From positions 1-64,000 of the forward strand of contig NZ_JACJRJ010000025.1 of NCBI RefSeq assembly GCF_014697195.1: DNA of 64,000 nucleotides, given 5' to 3'. Shown here in pieces: positions 1 through 8,607 of the stretch. Both the position numbers and the translations under genes were made by a program. The number at the start of each line of letters is the position of its first letter. The first letter of the stretch is position 1. The notes under the pieces were generated by a model. It was not told where the DNA came from. It did not search any database and worked only from the letters and a program-made list of their open reading frames with translations. The stretch is from Cylindrospermum sp. FACHB-282. Its GTDB lineage: Bacteria > Cyanobacteriota > Cyanobacteriia > Cyanobacteriales > Nostocaceae.

Positions 1-1
1 A

Positions 2-475
2 CATCAAATTGGTGTAGTGGTATTTGGGTGGAATCAGGGACAAAGACAAGAAGCGCAGTTAGGTAGAACAACGCAATCATTTGTGCAGATACCAACCGCC
101 AAACTCAAAAAACGAGTTAAACAGTTATGCGAGTACCACGGCATCAAATTTGTAGAAACTGAAGAATCCTATACCAGTAAAACTAGTTTTTTAGATGGTG
201 ATTTTCTACCTACTTTCGGCGCAAAACCTGAAGGGTGGAAACCAAGTGGAAAACGAGTAAAACGCGGTATGTTCCGCACAGGAAAAGGACTATTTATTAA
301 CGCTGATTTAAATGGTGCAGCGAATATACTTCGCAAAGTAGAGACACAATTAGGACTCGTCCTAGTCAAGGTCTGTAGGCAAGTTTTGACCCTTGCTACC
401 AGATTTCGTATCTGGGAAACCAAAACTAAAAAGCGAAGTGGTACGGCTTCAGCCTACCACGTAGTATCAGTTTAG
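2..475 (+). CDS. tnpB: TnpB (IS200/IS605 OrfB) C-terminal part, cut by window start
   Basis: The reading frame is open from the first bases of the window, so only the C-terminal part is visible; the GTG at 17 is internal rather than the start. TnpB proteins are RuvC-like RNA-guided nucleases carried by IS200/IS605 elements. Visible family signatures are EESYTSKTSFLDGD, which carries the RuvC glutamate, and the final NADLNGAANI, which carries the last RuvC aspartate. There is no CXXC zinc finger between them, as in many cyanobacterial TnpBs. The stop at 473-475 is followed at once by the element's right-end hairpin. Whether the N-terminal half and a TnpA gene exist upstream cannot be seen. Confidence 0.85.
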   Translation, partial: HQIGVVVFGWNQGQRQEAQLGRTTQSFVQIPTAKLKKRVKQLCEYHGIKFVETEESYTSKTSFLDGDFLPTFGAKPEGWKPSGKRVKRGMFRTGKGLFINADLNGAANILRKVETQLGLVLVKVCRQVLTLATRFRIWETKTKKRSGTASAYHVVSV

Positions 476-478
476 AAT

Positions 479-508
479 CCCCGTGTCTTTAGACCGGGGA
501 GAGGTCAA
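479..508 (+). mobile_element. IS200/IS605 right end with hairpin (omega-RNA 3' scaffold)
   Basis: Three bases after the tnpB stop lies a perfect hairpin: CCCCG and GTCT pair with AGAC and CGGGG across a TT loop (479-499). It is followed by AGAGGTCAA. Subterminal imperfect hairpins ending in TCAA are the recognised right-end structure of IS608-type elements. In TnpB systems the same region forms the 3' end of the guide RNA scaffold, so bases after 508 would be the guide. Placement of the exact end is inferred. Confidence 0.6.
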
Positions 509-557
509 CTGCCCTTTTTTATCGCCATAGCTTTTAGCTATGGCGTGATTCTGTTGA

Positions 558-1208
558 TTAGTTGGCAGTAGGATATAAAGGTGATTCATCGATTCCGCCA
601 ACATGATCCAGGGGCCAAAAGCGAAGTACAGCACGACCGATAATATTTTGTCGGGGAACTAGACCCCAACAACGTCCATCATAACTGCTACCACGGTTGT
701 CACCTAATACCAAATATGAGTTAGTGGGTATTGTTTGGGGTTTGGCTAAGAAAGGTGGCTGCTGCCCTGATGTGCAAACTTCAGTAACTGTACGCTGTGT
801 GTTGGGTAGATACTTGTCTTCCTGGAGGGGTTTGCTGTTGATGTAAACCTTGCCATCTTTGAGTTCTATTTTGTCTCCAGGTAAGCCAATTACACGTTTA
901 ATGAAGGCATCGTGATATTGTTCTTTTTGTAGCTCTACCGTGGGTGAAAATACTACAATATCGCCCCGTTGGGGGGTAGAAAATTTATATTTCAGTTTAT
1001 CGACAATAATCTTGTCTGCCTCCCATTGGTTTGGTGTACCATGCAGAGTCGGTTCCATTGAGCCAGAAGGAATCCAGCGGGCTTCGGCGACAAATGTCCG
1101 AATTCCCAAAGCTAGGACGATGCTCAAGATAATCGTTCTACCTAGCTCTGCGATCCAGGAATTATCATTTTGTTGGCTAGAGTTGTTATCAGGCACTTGA
1201 TTTTGCAT
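558..1208 (-). CDS. lepB: Signal peptidase I
   Basis: This leader peptidase cleaves signal peptides from exported proteins at the outer face of the plasma or thylakoid membrane. The 216-residue protein has one N-terminal membrane segment (about 23-41). The catalytic serine is in PSGSMEPTL (Ser50), the general-base lysine is in FIKRVIGLPGDK (Lys104), and the family box GDNRGSSYDGR lies near residue 168. The size is normal for a cyanobacterial single-TM SPase I. It stands alone and is convergent with the tnpB remnant. Confidence 0.95.
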   Translation of the reverse strand: MQNQVPDNNSSQQNDNSWIAELGRTIILSIVLALGIRTFVAEARWIPSGSMEPTLHGTPNQWEADKIIVDKLKYKFSTPQRGDIVVFSPTVELQKEQYHDAFIKRVIGLPGDKIELKDGKVYINSKPLQEDKYLPNTQRTVTEVCTSGQQPPFLAKPQTIPTNSYLVLGDNRGSSYDGRCWGLVPRQNIIGRAVLRFWPLDHVGGIDESPLYPTAN

Positions 1209-1453
1209 GAAATTACTTAATTAAAGGAAGGATGCAGGTAAATAACTTGCCTAGTGAGACCTTATTTGTTAATTTTAACGAAAAAACCTTGTTTTCCTGA
1301 TCGGGTTGGCTGATTGACCAAGTGATTCATTGTGTTAAAAATAAACTTTTTTTTACAAACAGCTAAATTCGGGTTTGAAGAGGGCAACCAAGTTTACCCT
1401 AAAAGGATAGTTATCTTTCATCAATAGCTCTCTGTTTTAACGCTGTGAACTCC

Positions 1454-2773
1454 ATGTCATCTACCAAAAGTTTATTGATTCGCCACGCCCGCATTATTCT
1501 ACCCAATGGTAAATTGATGATTGGGGATGTATTGACGCGCGATCGCCAAATAGTTGAAGTTGCTCCAGAAATCTCCCCCACCACACCAACCAAGGAAATT
1601 GACGCACAAGGGTTAACTTTGTTGCCAGGAGTGATAGATCCCCAGGTGCATTTCCGGGAACCCGGACTAGAACATAAAGAAGATTTGTTTACTGCTAGTT
1701 GTGCTTGTGCCAAAGGGGGGGTGACAACATTTCTGGAAATGCCCAATACACGCCCCCTAACAACTACCCAATCCGCTTTAGATGACAAACTAAAACGTGC
1801 CTCCAACAAGTCCTTGGTTAATTATGGCTTTTTTATTGGGGCGACGGCTGACAATTTAGCAGATTTGCTGACGGCAAAGCCAACACCAGGAATTAAAATT
1901 TTTATGGGGTCGATGCATGGTCAGTTGCTGATTGACCAAGAAGCAGCCCTAGAGGCGATATTTGCCCAAGGAGACCGCTTGATTGCTGTTCATGCTGAAG
2001 ATCAAGCTAGAATTCAGCAACGACGCCAAGAATTTGCCCATATCCACGATCCAGCAGTTCATTCCCAAATTCAAGACAATCAAGCGGCACTGTTGGCAAC
2101 TCAACTGGCATTAAAGCTTTCGCAAAAATACCAACGGCGTTTGCATATTCTGCATCTGTCAACAGCGGAAGAAGCAGACTTGCTGCGTCAGCATAAACCT
2201 AGTTGGGTAACAGCAGAGGTGACACCACAGCATTTGCTGTTGAATACCAGTGCTTATGAGCAGATTGGGACTTTAGCCCAGATGAATCCACCTTTGCGAT
2301 CGCCTCATGATAACGAAGTTCTTTGGCAAGCTTTACGGGATGGTGTGATTGATTTCATCGCTACAGACCATGCCCCCCACACCTTAGAAGAAAAAGCTCA
2401 ACCATATCCCAATAGCCCCTCTGGAATGCCTGGAGTAGAAACATCTCTAGCTTTAATGTTAACAGCAGCGATGGAGGGGAAGTGTACTGTTGCTCAAGTT
2501 GCTCATTGGATGTCTAAGGCTGTGGCTGTAGCTTATGGTATTCCCAATAAAGGAGCGATCGCACCAGGTTACGATGCCGATTTAGTCTTGGTAGATTTAA
2601 ACACTTATCGTCCAGTCTTGCGTGAAGAACTGTTAACCAAATGCCGTTGGAGTCCCTTTGAGGGTTGGAACCTCACCGGATGGGCTGTTACAACCATTGT
2701 CGGCGGCGAAATTGTTTATGACAAAGGGCAGCTAAATACATCAGTGCGAGGTCAAGCTTTAAATTTCGTGTAG
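1454..2773 (+). CDS. pyrC: Dihydroorotase (type I, cyanobacterial form)
   Basis: It catalyses ring closure of carbamoyl aspartate to dihydroorotate in pyrimidine synthesis. I chose the ATG at 1454 over the in-frame GTG at 1445 because the protein then begins MSSTKSLLIRHARI, matching the start of the amidohydrolase beta-sandwich. Visible amidohydrolase motifs are DPQVHFREPG, the lysine of PGIKIFMGSMHG, AVHAED, HILHLST and IATDHAPHT. The first His of the usual HxH is Gln, a variant I recall from other bacterial DHOases (for example DDQVHFREPG). A second DHOase-like gene lies at 19079, and pyrF-pyrE lies at 8608. Confidence 0.9.
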   Translation: MSSTKSLLIRHARIILPNGKLMIGDVLTRDRQIVEVAPEISPTTPTKEIDAQGLTLLPGVIDPQVHFREPGLEHKEDLFTASCACAKGGVTTFLEMPNTRPLTTTQSALDDKLKRASNKSLVNYGFFIGATADNLADLLTAKPTPGIKIFMGSMHGQLLIDQEAALEAIFAQGDRLIAVHAEDQARIQQRRQEFAHIHDPAVHSQIQDNQAALLATQLALKLSQKYQRRLHILHLSTAEEADLLRQHKPSWVTAEVTPQHLLLNTSAYEQIGTLAQMNPPLRSPHDNEVLWQALRDGVIDFIATDHAPHTLEEKAQPYPNSPSGMPGVETSLALMLTAAMEGKCTVAQVAHWMSKAVAVAYGIPNKGAIAPGYDADLVLVDLNTYRPVLREELLTKCRWSPFEGWNLTGWAVTTIVGGEIVYDKGQLNTSVRGQALNFV

Positions 2774-2988
2774 CGAATATTTATTTAGTGCCTAAGTAGT
2801 ATAGAACTAGAAAGCGTTATACAGCAAAGTCAGGCTGGGACTGGTAAGCTTTTGTTTTGCCAGAGCCTAGTCATGGTTTGAGTAACTTGCTGATTAATGT
2901 CTAAAATATTGCAACTAGAGGTCGTATTTTTAGCGTTGTCTCAGGTGCAAAACAGATTGGGTTATGTCCAAAAATCAGGAAAATTATT

Positions 2989-4164
2989 ATGTCATTCAAA
3001 ATTTTGAGTTTAGACGGTGGTGGTATTCGGGGAGTCATTACAGCACGCATACTTCAACAAGTTGAACAAGAAATTAGAAAACAAGGCAAAGGAAATTATT
3101 TACACGAATATTTTGATTTGATTGCCGGCACTTCTACAGGTTCAATTTTAACAGCAGGTATAGCTCTAGGAAAAGAAACTCAGGAATTGATTGACCTCTA
3201 TAAATATAGAGGTAAAGATATATTTCCCCAAGAAAGAAAAGACCGATACAAAAACTTTCCATCTATAATCAAGACTATTCTTGGAGTAATTTCTCCACCT
3301 AGATATACTCATGAAGGACTAATTAATGTCCTGAAAGATTCCTTGAAATCTGCAAAAATTAAGGATATTGATCAACCAATTATATTAATTTTGGCTTACG
3401 ATACACTCTATCGTAACACCACATTTTTTACTAATTGTCATCCTGATCTTGGCGACCGCTGGTATGATGACTGTTATTTGTGGGAGATATGCGCTGCTTC
3501 AGCCTCTGCGCCAACTTTCTTTCCACCGTATAACTTAGAGCCTGTCGATAAAAATAAATTTGGTGATTGGCAATTCCCACATATTGACGGGGGAGTTTCT
3601 GCTAACAATCCGGCTCTAGCAGCCTTGAGTTTAGCTATGAGAATAAATCAAAGTTCAGTCTCGCCAACAATTAAGCAAAAATACAAACTTCATAATCTTC
3701 AGTTTGCAGATTACTCCATTCTTTCCATTGGCACTGGCGAAACTGGTGAACCATATGAATTTGAGCAAATAAACCAATGGAAAGGTTTAGACTGGGCAGC
3801 ACATCTTACTGATATTTTTATGGATCCTACATCTGAGATAGTGAGTACAATTTGCCGACAAATTATGGGGGGATACAATTCGCGCCGTTATTTACGTCTT
3901 CAATTTAATTTAAATGAGACAACTAAACCTAAGCCAAATGAGACTTATAAAGATCCTCGCCTCCTATTGCGGCACGAGGAGCGAAAAAATAAATTTACAG
4001 ATCAAAATATCACTGAAGAAATAGATACCACTAGCCAGGAGACTATCCAGCAGTTAATAGATACAGCATCTGCATTCATTGATCAAGGTCGTAGCTACTA
4101 TACCAGAGATGAAAATGGGCCTGGGGTGAAAAATGCGATCGCCTCTTTTATTAGAGATAACTAG
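2989..4164 (+). CDS. Patatin-like phospholipase
   Basis: A patatin-fold lipid acyl hydrolase of 391 residues. The oxyanion loop GGGIRG is at residues 10-15, the nucleophile elbow GTSTG has Ser49, and the catalytic aspartate is Asp200 in HIDGGVSANNP. No signal peptide is visible, so a cytosolic enzyme acting on membrane lipids is likely. Patatins serve as CBASS effectors (CapV), but no cGAS-like cyclase or Cap2/Cap3 gene is adjacent, so a stand-alone lipase is the simpler reading. Its 3' end overlaps the convergent tsaE stop by 14 bp. Confidence 0.9.
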   Translation: MSFKILSLDGGGIRGVITARILQQVEQEIRKQGKGNYLHEYFDLIAGTSTGSILTAGIALGKETQELIDLYKYRGKDIFPQERKDRYKNFPSIIKTILGVISPPRYTHEGLINVLKDSLKSAKIKDIDQPIILILAYDTLYRNTTFFTNCHPDLGDRWYDDCYLWEICAASASAPTFFPPYNLEPVDKNKFGDWQFPHIDGGVSANNPALAALSLAMRINQSSVSPTIKQKYKLHNLQFADYSILSIGTGETGEPYEFEQINQWKGLDWAAHLTDIFMDPTSEIVSTICRQIMGGYNSRRYLRLQFNLNETTKPKPNETYKDPRLLLRHEERKNKFTDQNITEEIDTTSQETIQQLIDTASAFIDQGRSYYTRDENGPGVKNAIASFIRDN

Positions 4165-4630
4165 TACATCTAGCGGCGAAATCTTGATTAAGAACACAAT
4201 TAAATGGCGTAATTTCCGCTATACGAGTACAGTCATCCCCATAACCCAAACCCACACTCAGATAACTATCTGGCTTGTAAGGCATACGTTCTGCCCACTC
4301 AATTGCGACAATTCCTGGCATAACTTCAACACCTTCCCAATAGGTTTCTAAGTTCAAAGCAGCAACTTCATTTGGTTCTAAGCGATACAGATCCAAATGG
4401 TAAAGGGGAAGGCGTCCTTCTGTGTACTCGTTAATCAAGGTAAAAGTAGGACTGACAATGGATTCAGTGATACCCAGACCTTTACCAATACCTTGCACCA
4501 AGGTAGTTTTGCCAGCACCTAAATCAGCTTCTAACAAAATCACACTCCCCTTCGTCAGCAATTCACCAAGAATCATGCCCAAGCGTAGGGTAGCTTCTGC
4601 ATCTGCCAGGAAAATTTTCATATTAGTCAT
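4151..4630 (-). CDS. tsaE: tRNA threonylcarbamoyladenosine biosynthesis ATPase TsaE
   Basis: TsaE is the ATPase of the complex that makes t6A37 on tRNAs. The P-loop is [14 protein letters not shown] (Lys41), followed by the family stretch [10 protein letters not shown] and YHLDLYRL. I start it at the ATG at 4630, which overlaps the stop of the upstream yvcK gene as ATGA; this implies translational coupling and gives a normal 159-residue protein. A longer open frame to 4702 exists but its extra 24 residues lie inside yvcK and look non-native. Confidence 0.92.
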   Translation of the reverse strand: MTNMKIFLADAEATLRLGMILGELLTKGSVILLEADLGAGKTTLVQGIGKGLGITESIVSPTFTLINEYTEGRLPLYHLDLYRLEPNEVAALNLETYWEGVEVMPGIVAIEWAERMPYKPDSYLSVGLGYGDDCTRIAEITPFNCVLNQDFAARCTSYL

Positions 4631-6000
4631 TTCCCATGATGAGCGCCACTGTACCAACGTAACAAGACTCGCGCGAGTTTTGGGGGATCGTGACGTACGC
4701 AACCTGTTTCATCTTCATACAAAATATTCGCTGGGACAATTCGCCGTCCTAGCTGGGTGACAGCTTCTCGGTCTAGGAAAACAGGAATAGACTTTTGTTG
4801 AGCATAACGGATGAGTGATTGGGCTGAGGGGGATTTTTTGTGGACTAGTACAGCATCAAATAGCCGTCTTTGGCCACAAGCATCATCAATAGCGCGGATG
4901 TGATCAGCAACAGTGTAATCTTGAGTTTCTCCTGGTTGAGTCATGATATTGCAGACATAGATGCGGGGAACATTTGTGGCGGCGATCGCATCAGCAATTT
5001 CTGGAACCAACAAATTAGGAATCAAGCTAGTATAAAGGCTACCCGGCCCAATGATAATGTAATCAGCTTCTTTAATAGCCTTAATCGCTGCTGGCAAAGC
5101 TGGAGCATTAGCAGGAATACAGCCAATTTTGACAATTTTACCCCCAGCTTTGGGAATGCTAGACTCTCCCTCAATGCGGCGACCATCAGCTAATTCTGCC
5201 CAGAGACGAACATCACTCAAAGTTGCAGGTAGCACTTGCCCCCGAACTGCTAACACTTTAGAACTAGCAGCCACAGCCTGTTCTAAGTCCCCAGTAATTT
5301 CCGTCATCGCCGTTAAAAACAAATTACCAAAACTGTGACCCATCAAGCCATCCCCAGCCCGAAAACGGTATTGAAACAATTCTGTTAATAACTTTTCTTC
5401 ATCTGCCAATGCCGCCAAACAATTGCGAATATCCCCCGGTGGTAAAACGCCAAAAACCTCACGCAACCGCCCAGAAGATCCACCATCATCAGCTACAGTG
5501 ACAATAGCAGTAATATTCGCGCTGTAGGTTTTTAGTCCGCGTAGCAAAGTAGAAAGTCCAGTCCCACCACCAACCACCACTATTTTTGGGCCTCGGTACA
5601 ATCGGTGATGTGCCAGTAGAACATCTATCAGTTCTTCTTCTTCCCCTTCTGGTCTTAGCACCCTAGTAATTGAGCCTACAGTGCGGGATTGCCCCCAAAG
5701 CACCAACAGCACGCCGCAGAGGATGACCAAAGGCCCGCTGACATAGTTGGGTAAGATGTTGGTGATCACTCCCAGAAAATTCCTTACCAACTCCAGACCC
5801 CAAAAGATGGGAGTTAGCTTAATCCAAATAGCCAACCCCAAACCTGCCAGCACCACACCGCCAACACTAATTAGCAACCAACGTTTTACTGATATTCCAG
5901 GAGATAACCACTTGAACCACTGGTTCACCCGATGAGAAGTGCGACTGCGCGATTGTTTTTGCAGGGCGTTGAGGGCTTGTCTGAGAAAACCGATTGACAT
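4627..6000 (-). CDS. Gluconeogenesis factor YvcK / CofD-like protein
   Basis: Member of the YvcK (UPF0052/CofD-like) family, which binds UDP-sugars and influences cell wall and carbon metabolism in Firmicutes; its cyanobacterial role is not established. The sequence has two N-terminal membrane segments (about 41-61 and 87-104), which are absent from Bacillus YvcK, then the nucleotide-sugar fold starting with [15 protein letters not shown] at about 139 and [30 protein letters not shown] is a further family hallmark. It is the first gene of a two-gene unit with tsaE (ATGA overlap). The membrane anchor is a feature I recall from other cyanobacterial copies. Confidence 0.88.
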   Translation of the reverse strand: MSIGFLRQALNALQKQSRSRTSHRVNQWFKWLSPGISVKRWLLISVGGVVLAGLGLAIWIKLTPIFWGLELVRNFLGVITNILPNYVSGPLVILCGVLLVLWGQSRTVGSITRVLRPEGEEEELIDVLLAHHRLYRGPKIVVVGGGTGLSTLLRGLKTYSANITAIVTVADDGGSSGRLREVFGVLPPGDIRNCLAALADEEKLLTELFQYRFRAGDGLMGHSFGNLFLTAMTEITGDLEQAVAASSKVLAVRGQVLPATLSDVRLWAELADGRRIEGESSIPKAGGKIVKIGCIPANAPALPAAIKAIKEADYIIIGPGSLYTSLIPNLLVPEIADAIAATNVPRIYVCNIMTQPGETQDYTVADHIRAIDDACGQRRLFDAVLVHKKSPSAQSLIRYAQQKSIPVFLDREAVTQLGRRIVPANILYEDETGCVRHDPPKLARVLLRWYSGAHHGK

Positions 6001-6173
6001 ACCTGATTTGGAGCAGTGCTACAAACAATGTTTAACAGAAAATGTACACTACTTGGTCTAAACGCCAAGTGTGAAATAATTATAGTTATTAACTCTCTGA
6101 GACTTCGAGTAAGTTTCTCAAAGTTGCCAGCATTGCCAGTCAAATAACACCTAGATTAGTTACAACGAATTTA

Positions 6174-6665
6174 ATGGAAAAGCGAATTTTAGGAATAGAT
6201 CCGGGACTGGCAATTGTCGGATTTGGGTTAATTACCTGCATACAAAACGAAGCTAAGGCACAAGATACATCAGTAAAGATGCTGGATTTTGGCGTAATCC
6301 GGACGTCCGCAGATGCAGAAATGGGACAACGACTGTGTACCTTGTTCGACGATTTGCACACCCTGATGGAGGAGTTCAAACCAGATTTGGTGGCGATTGA
6401 AAAATTATTCTTCTATCGTATGTCAAATACTATCCTAGTTGCACAGGCACGGGGTGTACTAATTTTAGTTTTGGGCCAGCTTCGTCTCCCATATCTAGAG
6501 TTCACCCCAGCCCAAATAAAGCAAGCTCTAACGGGGTACGGTAATGCAGATAAAGCCGAAGTGCAAGATGCCGTAGCCCAGGCGTTGGATTTAGATGATA
6601 TCCCTAAGCCTGATGATGCTTCGGATGCTTTGGCTGTAGCTTTAACTGCTTGGTATCAGTTGTAG
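6174..6665 (+). CDS. ruvC: Crossover junction endodeoxyribonuclease RuvC
   Basis: Holliday junction resolvase. The 163-residue protein begins [18 protein letters not shown]. The four acidic residues of the family are visible: Asp9, Glu76 in VAIEKLFF, and Asp148 and Asp151 in [11 protein letters not shown]. Length and start agree with the family. It is monocistronic, with the divergent yvcK about 170 bp upstream. Confidence 0.96.
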   Translation: MEKRILGIDPGLAIVGFGLITCIQNEAKAQDTSVKMLDFGVIRTSADAEMGQRLCTLFDDLHTLMEEFKPDLVAIEKLFFYRMSNTILVAQARGVLILVLGQLRLPYLEFTPAQIKQALTGYGNADKAEVQDAVAQALDLDDIPKPDDASDALAVALTAWYQL

Positions 6666-6889
6666 CTATACTAACTAGCAAAAATAGTTTCTCCACGTAG
6701 TGTGCGTTCCCTAACGCACTTTTCTAGCACTTTTAATTACACAAACAATACCTCATTTTTGCTATTTTCTATTAGTTAACTCCTAATTTTTTGTATTAAC
6801 CAGGGTACCAAATTATTCATTGATATCCATGTTAAAGAATTAAAAATTGAAGCCTGTTACATAAGGGGATTTAAACCCCGACTAAAATA
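6666..6889. other. Intergenic stretch with dispersed-repeat fragment
   Basis: No coding region is supported between ruvC and the MITE at 6900. It contains GTGCGTTCCCTAACGCAC-type sequence (about 6702-6718) followed by AT-rich sequence that resembles 20597-20682, so it looks like a partial copy of that dispersed repeat. Confidence 0.5.
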
Positions 6890-7100
6890 CAAGCTACCTC
6901 AGGGCTATTTCATTTTCAACAACCGCCATGACTTACCTCACGCTGCGCTATTACAATGAATTCTGAGTCTAATAGCACTCATTCGTCTAAAGACGGCGAA
7001 AATAAATTTCTAGTCCGTTAAAACAGAATGCGAGTTATTAGCTCTGAACTTAAGTTCAGGGCGGGTTATGTCTAGAATGAAATAGCCCTGCAAGCTACCT
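6890..7100. mobile_element. 191-bp MITE with 10-bp target duplication
   Basis: The element spans 6900-7090. Its ends are inverted repeats reading CAGGGCTATTTCATT inward from both sides (15 bp perfect). It is bracketed by an exact 10-bp direct repeat, CAAGCTACCT, at 6890-6899 and 7091-7100. The inside holds no transposase, only a palindrome CTGAACTTAAGTTCAG near the right end. A 10-bp duplication is in the range of IS4-superfamily elements, so a non-autonomous derivative of such an IS is the likely identity. The family assignment is inferred. Confidence 0.8.
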
Positions 7101-7187
7101 GTAGACCTATGCCATTGGCGTTCCCCTAGAGTAGGGTTATTAGACCCTAACATCCTGGTAAAATGGCCAATTATCCAGGCAAAATCT

Positions 7188-7787
7188 ATGAGTTCTACCG
7201 TTTCCCCAAAACATCGAATGTTACCAACCCAAGCTATAGGGGCCAAGATATTCCATTCCTGCAATATTATTAGCCTGTTCCTCATGCTTACCAGTGGGCT
7301 ACAAATTTACAACGCTAACCCCGTTTTTGGTGGACGTGCAGGTTTACATATTCCTCCCATATTTACCTTAGGTGCTTGGCTAGCGGGGGGTAGACACTGG
7401 CATTTTGCAGCTATGTGGCTATTTTCGCTCAATCTTTTATGGTATGGAATTTATGTTTTAATTACCCGACGTTGGCGACATCGATTTGTGGGAGTTAATG
7501 ACCTTAAAGCATTGCAAAAAAGTCAAAATTCCCAGCGATTAATTTACGCTTGGCATCGCATCGCCTATACAGCAATTATTCCTATATTGCTGTTAGCATT
7601 ACTGACAGGAATAGGAATGTACAAACCTGCTCAATTTCCTTGGATTTTGGATATGTTTGGTAGTTGGCAAGCGCTGCGAGTTGTTCATTTTGCCTCGGTG
7701 CCAATGGTTATCCTATTTACTGTAATTCATTCCCTATTAGGTCGGCAAGCTGGGGGTGATAAACTCACAGAATCAATGTTTTGGTAA
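7188..7787 (+). CDS. Membrane b-type cytochrome (cytochrome b561/thiosulfate reductase type)
   Basis: A 199-residue integral membrane protein with four or five hydrophobic segments, among them NIISLFLMLTSGLQIY, AMWLFSLNLLWYGIYVLI, IPILLLALLTGIGMY and VPMVILFTVIHSLLG. Candidate haem histidines lie within or next to them (FHSCN, RHWHFA, AWHRIAY, VVHFA, VIHSL). It ends 5 bp before a Tat-exported molybdopterin protein, so the pair probably forms a membrane-anchored oxidoreductase in which this subunit passes electrons to or from quinone or another carrier. The substrate is unknown. Confidence 0.85.
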   Translation: MSSTVSPKHRMLPTQAIGAKIFHSCNIISLFLMLTSGLQIYNANPVFGGRAGLHIPPIFTLGAWLAGGRHWHFAAMWLFSLNLLWYGIYVLITRRWRHRFVGVNDLKALQKSQNSQRLIYAWHRIAYTAIIPILLLALLTGIGMYKPAQFPWILDMFGSWQALRVVHFASVPMVILFTVIHSLLGRQAGGDKLTESMFW

Positions 7788-7792
7788 AACCA

Positions 7793-8533
7793 ATGGCCAA
7801 TGAACCAAATATAAACTTAATTCGTGTAAACCGTCCTCAATTAACTCGCCGGAAATTTTTACAACTTTCGGGAATTTCTAGCATGGGTTTATTTCTCGGT
7901 GGTTGTGGTACACCCGCACTTGAGGATTTGGTAGGTAAACTTTCTGAACCACTGAATCAGAAGGTTGAAGGCTTAATATTTAAACCACAAAAGCTTGTAC
8001 CGGAATTCTCTACTAGGGAAATTCAACCAGAGGCATTAATAATTAATACTTTCCGGGATACTCCTATCATTGACCCAGTTAAGTACCGTTTAATTGTTGA
8101 CGGTGAAGTAAATCACCCCCTCAGCCTCAGCCTAGCAGACATTCAGGCTTTGCCTATGACTTCCATGATTATTCGTCATATTTGTGTGGAAGGTTGGGCC
8201 GCGATCGTACAATGGGGTGGCATAGGTATGGGAGAAATTGTTGCTCTTGCCCAACCTAAAGCAAATGTCCAGTATGCTTACTTTAAATCGGCTGATGGCT
8301 ACTACGAAAGTTGGGATATAGCTTCAGCACTACATCCCCAAACTCTGTTAGCGTATCAGAAAAATAGTAAACCTTTGCCAGTAGAAAATGGTGCGCCCTT
8401 GCGTTTAGCTTCGCCAATTAAACTTGGTTATAAGCAGAGTAAGTGGGTAACTCAAATTACCCTAACTAGTTATTTGTCACCTTTTAAGGGTTACTGGGAA
8501 GATCAGGGTTACGAATGGTTTGCTGGACTGTAA
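7793..8533 (+). CDS. Tat-exported molybdopterin oxidoreductase (sulfite oxidase/MsrP fold)
   Basis: The N-terminus carries a twin-arginine signal (LTRRKFLQLSG) followed by a hydrophobic stretch ending in LGGCG, so it may be a Tat-exported lipoprotein. The remainder is an oxidoreductase molybdopterin-binding domain; the cysteine of RHICVEGW is the expected Mo ligand, and GAPLRLASPIKLGYKQSKW fits the family. I prefer the ATG at 7793 to the in-frame TTG at 7781, which overlaps the cytochrome gene. MsrP (YedY) with its haem partner MsrQ repairs oxidised periplasmic methionines; this pair has the same logic, but the cytochrome here is not obviously MsrQ. Confidence 0.85.
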   Translation: MANEPNINLIRVNRPQLTRRKFLQLSGISSMGLFLGGCGTPALEDLVGKLSEPLNQKVEGLIFKPQKLVPEFSTREIQPEALIINTFRDTPIIDPVKYRLIVDGEVNHPLSLSLADIQALPMTSMIIRHICVEGWAAIVQWGGIGMGEIVALAQPKANVQYAYFKSADGYYESWDIASALHPQTLLAYQKNSKPLPVENGAPLRLASPIKLGYKQSKWVTQITLTSYLSPFKGYWEDQGYEWFAGL

Positions 8534-8543
8534 ATATCCTGTA

Positions 8544-8578
8544 ATCAGGAATAGTAATTGATATTGCCTATTCCTGAT
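8544..8578 (+). terminator. Putative intrinsic terminator
   Basis: An 11-bp perfect inverted repeat, ATCAGGAATAG and CTATTCCTGAT around a 13-nt loop, lies just after the molybdopterin gene stop. A T-rich stretch (TTTTTT) follows only about 15 bp later, so terminator function is plausible rather than certain. Confidence 0.4.
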
Positions 8579-8607
8579 GGCTTAAATCTTAATTTTTTGT
8601 CTTCAAA

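Noticed and set aside
169-423. 84-residue open frame on the minus strand inside tnpB
   Set aside because: Antisense shadow of the TnpB frame, with no ribosome site or homology.
2989-4164. CBASS system based on the patatin gene
   Set aside because: No CD-NTase, Cap2 or Cap3 gene is adjacent, and both neighbours are housekeeping genes (pyrC and tsaE).
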